Translations under genes and position numbers: made by a program
Notes under the pieces: generated by a model
What the model saw: only the letters and a program-made list of their open reading frames with translations
The model's database searches: none
Told to the model about the DNA's origin: nothing
Shown: positions 17,730 through 25,900 of the stretch, in pieces
How the letters are laid out: the number at the start of each line of letters is the position of its first letter
How positions within the stretch are numbered: position 1 is the first letter of the stretch
Assembly (NCBI GenBank): GCA_016185395.1
Contig: JACPNR010000002.1
Location: forward strand, 1 to 64,000
DNA: 64,000 nt
Source of the DNA: Candidatus Korobacter versatilis
GTDB lineage: Bacteria; Acidobacteriota; Terriglobia; Terriglobales; Acidobacteriaceae
Direction of reading: 5' to 3'

Positions 17730-17850
17730 GCCGCGGTCCCCTTCCTACCGCTGGATACGCGGGGCCGCGAACGAGACTGATAAAGCATTAGACGCAAGTC
17801 GCGGCCCATCCGTCACCAAATCGCCTTTCAGCAATATGCCGCGCGGAGGG

Positions 17851-18777
17851 CTAGCTGCCCTCTTCTTCCAGCTCCGCCGGGGCGAGCGCTCCGGGGGCGG
17901 CTTCGACGACCCTGCCCAGCAGTTCGGAGAGCAGGATGCCGCCGAGGATGAGGCCTGCGCCCAGCGCCGCGCGCGCGCCGAGGCGCTCATGCAACACGAC
18001 GTACGACGTGAGCCAGGCGAACACCGGCTCGAGCGCGAAGATGAGCGCGGTGTGCGTAGGCGGCGTGAACTGCTGCGCCCAGGCCTGGATGCTGAAAGCC
18101 ACGGCAGTGCACAGCACGCCGGTGACGAGGATGGCCCAGACGACGCGGGGGCTCCAGAGGGCGTGGGCGTGTTCGAGCACGGGGACGGTGAACCACATGA
18201 GCAGCGCGGCGAAGGCGGTTTGCAGGACGGCCATCTGCTCGAAGGCGTGCTTTTTGGTGGCGCGTCCGAGGAAGATGATGTGGAAGGCGAAGGCGATGGC
18301 GCAGCCGATGGTGAGCAGGTCGCCGCGGTTCACGCTGGAGATATCGAACATCGTGTCGCCGGCGGGGACGGTGAGCAGATAAAGCCCGGCGAAAGCGGCG
18401 AGCACGCCGGTGATGGTCCAGTGGTTCACCTTGCGGCGCCAGATGAGGCTGAGGAAGACGGGGACGAGGATGACGGAGAGTCCGGTGAGAAAGGCGGACT
18501 TCGAGGGCGTGGTGAGGACGAGGCCGGTGGTCTGGAACTCGTAGCCGCCCCAGAGGAAGAGCCCGAGGAGGGCGCCGGAGAGCCACGTCGCGCGGTCCAC
18601 GCGCAGCAGGCAGCGCCGGTAGACGGCGGCGAGGCAGGCGGCGGCGAGCGTCATGCGGACGGCGTTGAAGTAGAGCGGGGAGATGTCGGCGAGGGCGTCT
18701 TTGATGACGACGAAGGTCACGCCCCAGACGAGCGTGTTCAGCACCAGCAGGACGTGCGCTTTGAGTGCGCGGCTCAC
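17851..18777 (-). CDS. EamA/DMT-family transporter
   Basis: A 308-residue inner membrane protein with ten predicted helices in two EamA halves. The first begins LLVLNTLVWGVTFVVIKDAL with the family's early Pro/Tyr (SPLYFNAVRM). The second begins near residue 150 (GDLLTIGCAIAFAFHIIFLG) and contains ALIFALEPVFAWLTSYVVLH, the typical EPV motif of helix 8. Likely a drug/metabolite exporter of unknown substrate. Its stop is 164 nt from the htrA start. Confidence 0.88.
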   Translation of the reverse strand: MSRALKAHVLLVLNTLVWGVTFVVIKDALADISPLYFNAVRMTLAAACLAAVYRRCLLRVDRATWLSGALLGLFLWGGYEFQTTGLVLTTPSKSAFLTGLSVILVPVFLSLIWRRKVNHWTITGVLAAFAGLYLLTVPAGDTMFDISSVNRGDLLTIGCAIAFAFHIIFLGRATKKHAFEQMAVLQTAFAALLMWFTVPVLEHAHALWSPRVVWAILVTGVLCTAVAFSIQAWAQQFTPPTHTALIFALEPVFAWLTSYVVLHERLGARAALGAGLILGGILLSELLGRVVEAAPGALAPAELEEEGS

Positions 18778-18845
18778 CAGAGTGAGAGTAACAAATCGAG
18801 CGCCCGCGTCGCCGCTGGGTGGCCGATTGCTCTACACTCGCACGC

Positions 18846-19154
18846 ATGAGCGGCGAAGGGACCGGCTTCCGAAACCTGATCAGGAAACCGAGCGCATGGC
18901 TGCCCTTGGCGCTGTCGCTGGCCGTGGGTCTGCTGCTGCTGAACACGTTCGTCCGCGGGCGCCTCGTGCCGCAGCCGGATGAAGGCGCGGAAGCGCATCT
19001 TTTCCAGATACTGATGGCGGTTCAAGTGCCGATCATCGCGTTCTTCGCCATCCAGTGGATGCCGCGCGCGCCGCGGCAGGCGCTCGCGGTGCTGGCGCTG
19101 CAAGCGGCCGCCGCTCTCGCGGTCTGCGCGCCGGTTTTCCTGCTCGGGCTCTGA
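18846..19154 (+). CDS. Small membrane protein, unknown function
   Basis: A 102-residue protein with three hydrophobic stretches (about residues 16-33 WLPLALSLAVGLLLLNTF, 50-70 LMAVQVPIIAFFAIQW, and 76-100 AVLALQAAAALAVCAPVFLL). Start ATG 18846 is preferred over GTG 18819. It ends 58 nt before lysS and may be cotranscribed or may simply lie in front of the lysS promoter. No family recognised. Confidence 0.6.
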   Translation: MSGEGTGFRNLIRKPSAWLPLALSLAVGLLLLNTFVRGRLVPQPDEGAEAHLFQILMAVQVPIIAFFAIQWMPRAPRQALAVLALQAAAALAVCAPVFLLGL

Positions 19155-19180
19155 GCCTCCTCAAGCCAGCCGTTTATAAT
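19151..19180 (+). promoter_or_regulatory. Candidate promoter of lysS
   Basis: CTGAGC (19151-19156, 3/6) and a perfect TATAAT (19175-19180) have 18-bp spacing. The predicted start leaves a leader of about 25 nt before the TTG start codon. Confidence 0.5.
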
Positions 19181-19212
19181 CTCTGGTTCCTCACGACGGA
19201 GAGTCCCACGCT

Positions 19213-20766
19213 TTGGCCCTCGACGAAAAGATCTACGAGCTGCGGCTGCAGAAGCTGAAGGAGATCGCCGCGCTTGGGCAGGAGGCGTATCCGCGGAAGT
19301 ATGCGACCACGCATACCGTCCCGCAGATCCTCGATGAGTTCACGCCGAAGCCGGCGGAGGAACTCGAGGCGGCGAGAGTGAACGTGAGCGTGGCCGGGCG
19401 GATGATGGCCATCCGCGTGATGGGCAAGGCAGGGTTTGCGCACCTCCAGCAGGGCGGACGGCAGTTGCAGATCTACGTGAAGAAAGACGACGTCGGGGAG
19501 AACGGCTGGGCGCTCTATAAGCTGCTCGACCTCGGCGACCAGATCGGCGTGAAGGGATACTTGTTCCGCACGCGGACGGGAGAGCTCAGCGTCCACGTGG
19601 CGGAGATGACGTTCCTCGCGAAGTCGCTGCTGCCGCTGCCGGAGAAGTGGCACGGGCTGCAGGATGTGGAGCTGCGCTACCGGCAGCGCTACGTGGACCT
19701 GATCATGAATCCTGAGGTCCGCGACGTCTTCGTGAAACGCGCGAAGCTGGTGCAGGCGGTGCGGAAGTTTTTCGACGCGCGCGGCTACGTGGAGGTGGAG
19801 ACGCCGATGATGCAGCCCATCTACGGCGGCGCGGCGGCCAAGCCTTTCTCGACGCACCACAACACGCTCGACCTCGACCTTTACCTGCGCATCGCGCCGG
19901 AGCTGTACTTGAAGCGGCTGACGGTGGGTGGACTGGACCGCGTCTACGAGATCAATCGGAACTTCCGCAATGAAGGCATCTCGACGCAACACAATCCTGA
20001 GTTCACCATGCTCGAGTTCTATCAGGCGTACTCGGACTACAAAGACCTGATGGACGTGACGGAGGAGTTTTTCCCGTTCGTCGCCAATGCGGTGAACGGG
20101 ACGACGAAGGCGAAGTTCGGGGAGAAGGAATTCGACTTCGCCGACTGGCAGCGCCTCTCCATGCGCGAGGCCATCATCAAGTACTGGCCGGAGGCGGCGG
20201 GGGCGAAGCCCGCAATGGCGGATTTTGCGGACGCGAAGTCGGTGGATGCGCTGGTGAAGCGCTTCCACGCGTCGCACGCGCACATGCCCTACGATCCGAA
20301 AGACCCGAAGGGCAAGACCATCGCGACACTTTTTGAGACAGTGGCGGAAGAACATCTGGTGCAGCCGACCATCCTGTACGACTTCCCGCTGGACATCTCT
20401 CCGCTGTCGAAGCCGAAGCCGGATGAGCCGGACTGGGTGGAGCGCTTTGAAGTCTTCATCGGCGGGCTCGAGGTGGGCAACGCCTTCAGCGAGCTGAACG
20501 ATCCGGAAGACCAGTTGCGCCGCTTCGAGGAGCAGGTCGTGGCGAAGGAACGCGGCGACGAAGAAGCGATGAGCCAGGTGGACCACGACTACGTCCGCGC
20601 GCTGAGCTACGGCATGCCGCCGGCGGCGGGATACGGCATCGGCATCGACCGGCTGACCATGCTGCTGACGGATTCGAAGTCGATCCGCGACGTGATCCTG
20701 TTCCCGCTGCTGCGCCCGCGCGCCGCTATGGCGTCCGACGACGAAGCTGAGGGCGCAGAAAAGTAG
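19213..20766 (+). CDS. lysS: Lysine--tRNA ligase, class II
   Basis: A 517-residue LysRS that charges tRNA-Lys. The N-terminal OB fold (residues about 50-150: [20 protein letters not shown]) is followed by the class II catalytic core: motif 1 near [17 protein letters not shown], motif 2 in [19 protein letters not shown], and motif 3 in [18 protein letters not shown]. The C-terminus VILFPLLRP is diagnostic. Start codon is TTG 19213. A tRNA-Lys gene lies 2.1 kb downstream on the other strand. Confidence 0.97.
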   Translation: MALDEKIYELRLQKLKEIAALGQEAYPRKYATTHTVPQILDEFTPKPAEELEAARVNVSVAGRMMAIRVMGKAGFAHLQQGGRQLQIYVKKDDVGENGWALYKLLDLGDQIGVKGYLFRTRTGELSVHVAEMTFLAKSLLPLPEKWHGLQDVELRYRQRYVDLIMNPEVRDVFVKRAKLVQAVRKFFDARGYVEVETPMMQPIYGGAAAKPFSTHHNTLDLDLYLRIAPELYLKRLTVGGLDRVYEINRNFRNEGISTQHNPEFTMLEFYQAYSDYKDLMDVTEEFFPFVANAVNGTTKAKFGEKEFDFADWQRLSMREAIIKYWPEAAGAKPAMADFADAKSVDALVKRFHASHAHMPYDPKDPKGKTIATLFETVAEEHLVQPTILYDFPLDISPLSKPKPDEPDWVERFEVFIGGLEVGNAFSELNDPEDQLRRFEEQVVAKERGDEEAMSQVDHDYVRALSYGMPPAAGYGIGIDRLTMLLTDSKSIRDVILFPLLRPRAAMASDDEAEGAEK

Positions 20767-20822
20767 CCTGCAAGCCGAGGCTCAGGTCGCGTTCTTCCCT
20801 TGCAGCATAGGGGGAGGGATCC

Positions 20823-21212
20823 TTGGCAAGTCCAGTACGGCCTGTTGTCCAGGACAGTCAGTCCGATGTCTTGAGTTGGATCATTGTCGCGGCGGCCGCC
20901 GCGCTTGGAGCAGCGGTGGAGATATGGATCGCCCAACATGGGCACCGGCGCGAAGCGTGGGATTCGCCGCTCTATTGGCAGCTGGGCTGGCCCACGATGG
21001 TCGCCGGCGGATTCTCCGGCGGGGCGATCGCGCGGCGGCGCGAGTGGCTCATCGGCTACGCTCCATTCCTAGGAAACTTCATCACCATGGTCGTGCGGAC
21101 GGGCGGAGGTTCGCTCTGGCCGCTGGGTCTGATCCTGACCGGCATCATCGGGTCACCCGGCGTGGCTGCGGCTTATCTGGGAGGCTTCCTCGCGCGGCGT
21201 CTGCGCACCTAA
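20823..21212 (+). CDS. Hypothetical membrane protein
   Basis: A 129-residue protein starting at TTG 20823 with a good ribosome site (GGGAGGG, 5 nt upstream). Hydrophobic segments: SWIIVAAAAALGAAVEIWIA, TMVAGGFSGGAIA, and a C-terminal WPLGLILTGIIGSPGVAAAY. The glycine-rich helices resemble small integral proteins of unknown role. No family recognised. Confidence 0.6.
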   Translation: MASPVRPVVQDSQSDVLSWIIVAAAAALGAAVEIWIAQHGHRREAWDSPLYWQLGWPTMVAGGFSGGAIARRREWLIGYAPFLGNFITMVVRTGGGSLWPLGLILTGIIGSPGVAAAYLGGFLARRLRT

Positions 21213-21334
21213 GCGGCGATTGTTTGACGCCTTTTGTGCCGTTCATGCATCCTTAAGGTGCGCGGCGATCCCGACCGGACGTCGACGCAAAGGATCCGAA
21301 AGTTTTCTTCCGACGCAACAAGCAGGTACCCTTC

Positions 21335-22831
21335 ATGGGATTTGACTTTGACGCGGAACAGCGGCGGCGGCTTGGCTACAAGCTGATCGACCACATCAAC
21401 GATTATTTTTCTTCGCTGCCGGACCGTCCGGTGCAGCTTCCCCTCGAGCAGCGCACCTTCGGACAACTGACCGACAAGATGCCCGAACTCGGCCTCAAGG
21501 CCGAGCACGTGCTCGACGAAGTGTGTGACGAGCTGGCGCACAAAGGGTTCCACGTGCCCGCGGCCACCTACTTTGGCCTGATGAATCCCGCGCCGACGTA
21601 TGTTGCGGTGCTGGCGGAGGCGCTGGTGTCGGCGCTGAACCCGCAGTTGGCGACGCTGGCGCGCTCGCAGTTGGCCTCGAAGATCGAGAACGAGACGGTG
21701 CGCTGGATCGGCGAGCGCATCTGGAGGAACGGCGCGGAGAACCCGAACGCGCGGCCGTTCGACGGGACGTTCACCTCGGGCGGGAACGAAGCCAACTTCA
21801 GCGCGCTCGCTCTCGCGCTGGCCGCGCGCTTTCCGCACGCGATCGACGACGGCGTGGCGAGCATCGGCGCGAAGCCGGTGCTGTATGCCTCGGCGGAGTC
21901 GCACCATTCGCTCGATAAGTCCGCCGGGCTGCTTGGCCTGGGACGCAAGGCGCTGCGGCGAGTGCCGGTGAACGAGCGCGAGCAGATGGACGTGGCCAAG
22001 CTCGAGGCCATGATCGCCGCCGACAAGCAATCGGGACACATTCCCTTCTGCGTGGTGGCGACCGCGGGGACGACGAACTCGGGCGCCATCGATGACATCG
22101 TGGCGCTCGCCGGCTTGTGCGCCAAGCACGGTCTCTGGCTGCACGTGGATGGCGCGTATGGCGCGGCGGCGGTGTTCAGCGATGCTCATCGTGACCTTGT
22201 ACGCGGCATCGAACGCGCGGATTCGGTGACCATCGATCCGCACAAGTGGCTGGCGATGCCGTTCGCCGCGGGCGTGATCCTGACGTCGCGTCCGGAGCTG
22301 CTCGAAAAAGCGTTCGCGGTGACCACGCCGTACATGCCGAAGGTGGGGAGCACGATGTCGGCGGCGCAGGCGGTGCGCGGCACGCACCTGGTGGACAACT
22401 TCAAAGTCTCGACGCAGTGGTCGCGCCGGATGAACTCGCTCAAGTTCTGGCTCACGCTGCGCGTCCACGGACGCAAGGCCTACGAAGAGCTCATCCATCG
22501 GCAACTCGAACTGGCGGGAAAGATGCGGGAGTGGATCGAAGCGGCGGACGAGTTCGAACTCGCGGCGCCGCAGGTGCTGCCCATCCTGAACTTCCGCGTC
22601 AAGCTGGCGGGCGCGACGGAGCAGGAGATCGAGCGCGCGAACGCGGCCATCGTGGACGAGGTCACGCGCGACGGGCGCCGCTGGATCTCGCTCACCAACG
22701 TCAGCGGACGCAGCGTGGTCCGCATGATGATCATCAGCTATCTGACGGAGGAGAGGCATTTGCACGACTTGCAGCAGGCGCTGTCGGCGGCGGCGAAGCA
22801 GGTGCTAAAACCCGCGGGCGCGCGGGCGTAG
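21335..22831 (+). CDS. Group II PLP-dependent decarboxylase
   Basis: A 498-residue pyridoxal-phosphate enzyme of the aromatic amino acid/glutamate decarboxylase fold. The N-terminal domain (KLIDHINDYFSSLPDRPVQL) resembles aromatic-L-amino-acid decarboxylase. PLP-site signatures: TSGGNEANFSALALAL (phosphate loop), a stacking His in ESHHSLDKSAGLLG, VDGAYGAAAVF (Asp that bonds the pyridine N), and the Schiff-base lysine in TIDPHKWLAMP. Substrate (Tyr, Trp, Phe, Glu or a cysteate-like acid) cannot be told from sequence. Stand-alone gene, 122 nt after its neighbour. Confidence 0.85.
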   Translation: MGFDFDAEQRRRLGYKLIDHINDYFSSLPDRPVQLPLEQRTFGQLTDKMPELGLKAEHVLDEVCDELAHKGFHVPAATYFGLMNPAPTYVAVLAEALVSALNPQLATLARSQLASKIENETVRWIGERIWRNGAENPNARPFDGTFTSGGNEANFSALALALAARFPHAIDDGVASIGAKPVLYASAESHHSLDKSAGLLGLGRKALRRVPVNEREQMDVAKLEAMIAADKQSGHIPFCVVATAGTTNSGAIDDIVALAGLCAKHGLWLHVDGAYGAAAVFSDAHRDLVRGIERADSVTIDPHKWLAMPFAAGVILTSRPELLEKAFAVTTPYMPKVGSTMSAAQAVRGTHLVDNFKVSTQWSRRMNSLKFWLTLRVHGRKAYEELIHRQLELAGKMREWIEAADEFELAAPQVLPILNFRVKLAGATEQEIERANAAIVDEVTRDGRRWISLTNVSGRSVVRMMIISYLTEERHLHDLQQALSAAAKQVLKPAGARA

Positions 22832-22839
22832 AAACGAGC

Positions 22840-22889
22840 GGCGGCAGGATGCCGCCACTACAGCCGGCGAGACGCCGGCGCTACTAAAG
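22840..22889. repeat. Modular hairpin-CTAC repeat, two modules
   Basis: GCGGC/GCCGC and GCCGGCG/CGCCGGC hairpins, each followed by CTAC, align with 15331-15380 (same order, same AAAGA end). It lies between convergent decarboxylase and tRNA-Lys genes, where it could serve as a terminator. Confidence 0.75.
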
Positions 22890-22892
22890 AAA

Positions 22893-22968
22893 TGGTGAGT
22901 GCGGCAGGATTCGAACCTGCGACCCATGCCTTAAAAGGGCATTGCTCTACCAACTGAGCTACGCACCC
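22893..22968 (-). tRNA. tRNA-Lys (TTT anticodon)
   Basis: A 76-nt gene on the minus strand: acceptor GGGTGCG/CGCACTC (one G-T), D-arm TAGCTCAGTTGGTAGAGCA, anticodon stem ATGCC/GGCAT around CTTTTAA (anticodon TTT), T-arm GCAGGTTCGAATCCTGC, discriminator A and encoded CCA. Confidence 0.96.
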
Positions 22969-22999
22969 ACGACCTTTCAATCTAACACGCCCAACGGCC

Positions 23000-25900
23000 C
23001 TAGTTGATGGTGAGCGAGACGTTGACGGAGTGCGTCTTGGTGGCGCTGGTGGCCTTGAGCTGGAAGCTGTAGGTGCCAGGGGCGGCGCTCGACATGATGA
23101 TCGCGGTGATGGTCTTGGTGGTGCCGCTGGCCGCGGGCACGAAGGCGGAGACGCTGCCGCAGGTCACGCCCGCCGGCTGGCCCAGGCAGGCGATGGTGAC
23201 CGATTCGGCGAAGCCGCCGTTGGCCGTGACGGTCACGCTGTAGCTGGTGGTGGCGAGCCCGCCGCTGCGCGTTACCGTGCGCGAAGGGGTCGAGGTCGTG
23301 ATGGTGAAGTCGACCGGCGAGCTGGGCGGTCCGATGACGAGTTGCGCGTCGAAGGTGTGCGTGGTGACGCCGGAAGTCCCGGTGAGACGAACGGTGTAGG
23401 TGCCGGTGGGCGTGCCGGCGGATGTGGTGACGTGCAGCGCGGTACCGCTGCCGGCCGCCACCGGTGAGGCATCGACAGAACACGCGGTCCCGGCCGGCGC
23501 AGTCAGCACCTGGCAGGAGAGCGCGATGTTGCCGGCGAAGCCGTTCAGCGCGGAAGTCGTGACGGTGTAGTCGGCGGTGGCAGCGGGCAAGATGGTCTGC
23601 GTGGGCGGCGTGATGCCGAGGCCGAAGTCGGGCACGGTGACGGTGACGGCCGTGGTGCGCGTGCGCGCTACCGGCGACGTCATCTGCCCCTGGACGGTGA
23701 CGGTGTACGTCCCACCGGGCAGGTTCGGGGCGCCGGTGAGCGTGAGCGTGGCCGTGCCGCCGGTGGTGATGGTCGTCTGGTCGAAGCCGCAGGTGAGCGC
23801 GGCCGTTGCCGGTGAGACGTTGGTGCAGCTCAGGGCGACGTCGCCCGTCACGCCGCCGATGGATGTGGTCGCGATAGTGGTGGTGTTCGAGCCGCCCTGT
23901 GGGACGCTGATCGCCGGCGGCGTTGCGCCGATGGTGAAGTCGCGCGGGTCGACGATGACTTCGACCTGCTGCGCGCGCACCAGCGCGCCGCTCGTCCCCT
24001 GCACGTTGAACAAGCTGGAGCCGCCGGGAGTGGACGCGGTGGTGGTGAGCGTGAGCGTGGAGTGCGCGCCGGAAGCCGACGGCGTCATTGAACTCGGCGC
24101 AAAGCCGCACGAAGCGCCCGCCGGCAACCCGGTGCACGCCAGCGTGACCGACGCCGCGAAGTTGCTCGCCGTGGTCAGCGCCACGTCATAGGTCGCGGTG
24201 CCGCCGGTGGTCGAGCCGATCTGTTGCGAGCCGGGCGTGACCGCGAGCGCGAAGTCGGTGAGGTTGAGCGTGCCGGTGGCGCGCCGCAACTGCGTGGTCG
24301 TCGCCGCTTGGAAGCCGAGGGGATAGGAGCCCGCCGCGGCCGCGTTGGTCGCCGTTACCGTTGCGGTGACGGCGCGCGCGATGGTCGTGGGCGAGAAGCT
24401 CGCCGGGCTGAACGAACAGCTCACCCCGGCCGGAAGCGGCGAGACGCAGCTCATCGTCACCGTGCCGGGCGAAGTGGCGAGCGTGGAGCGGACGCTGAGC
24501 GAGTAGGTCGTAGAGCCGCCGCCGATGGCGAGCGAGCGCGTGGCGGTCGAGTTCGTCAGCGTGAACGACGGCGTGCTCGAGGAGATGGTCAGGCCCGCGT
24601 TCGCTTGCGCCACCGGCGTGACGCCACCGAGCGTGCCGGCGACGACCAGCGTCTTCATGCCCGCAGTAACGGCCGTGGTGGTCAGTACCGTCAGCGTGGA
24701 ACTACCGCCGCCCGGCGTGACGGTCGCGGGATTGAAAGCGCAGGTCACGCCCGCAGGCGGAGTGCCGCAAGCGAGGGTCAGCGCGCCGGCGAAGCCGTTC
24801 TGCGCGGTCGCGGAGACGGCGTAGGTCGTCCCGCTGCCCGCCGGGATAGTGCGCGAGCTCGGCGAGAGCGCGAGCGTTGCTCCCTGCACACTGAGCGTGA
24901 AGTTGAGCGCGTGGGTTTTCGTGCCGCCGGCCGCCGTCACGGTGACGGCGTAGTTCCCGGTCGGCGTGGCGCTGGTCGTCGAGATGGCGACCGCGAGGGG
25001 CTGCGGCGTCGCGCTTCCGATCGCGATCGGGCTCGGCGTGGCGGAGCAGACCGCGCCCGCGGGCGCAGCGGTGATGGCGCACGTGGTCGTGACCGAGGCC
25101 GCGAATTCGTTCAGCGGCAGCAGGTGCGTGTTCCAGCCGGCGGTCGCGCCGCGGACGATCGTCTGCGTGTCAGGGGAGTCAGCGATGTACTGGAAGTCCT
25201 GCACCACGATGACGTTGTAGGCGCGGCTGACGGAGTGCGGCGTGGTGCCATCGGTGGCGACCACGTCGAACGTGCCGCTGGCGATGGCGGCGTTCACCCC
25301 CGCGTTCACCGTGACGGTAAGGCTGGTACCGCCGGTGGCGGGCACGAAGTTGTTCTGCGAGAAGCCGCAGGCCAGCCCGAGCGAGGTGAAGTTAGCGCAT
25401 GACAACGTGACCGGCGCCGTCCAGTTGTTCTGCCCCGTCACCGTCACGGTGTACGTCCCCGCGCTCCCCTGCTGGATGTTCTGCGAAGCGGTCGCGGAAC
25501 CGATGCTGAAGTCGTTCACGCGCAAGGTCAGCGGCAGGTCGTGCTGCTTGGAACCACCGACCTCCGCGCCGTGCAGCGTGAAGCCGGTGTCGCCGACGGG
25601 CGTAGTCCCGCCCGTCGTGGTTACGGAGACCGTCGCCGGCTGATTGCCACTCGCTAGGTCCACTTGCGGCGGCGTGACCGAGCAGGTTGCGCCCGCCGGC
25701 ATCGTGCCCACGCACGTCAGATCGACCAAGGACGCGAACGTGCCATTCCTCGCGACCGACACCGCGAAGCTCGCGGTGTCGCCGGGGCGCACGGCTTTCA
25801 GGCTTGCGGCCTCTAAGCCGAAATCAGGGACCACGTTCAGCACCAGCTCGGGCGCGGGCGCGGCGTCGTGTCCCGTGCCGCCGCCGAGTCCATGGATGGT

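Noticed and set aside
23000-25900. Ig-repeat DNA considered as a tandem nucleotide repeat
   Set aside because: Repeats are similar at protein level only; the nucleotide sequence has diverged, so it is ancient domain duplication rather than a DNA repeat.
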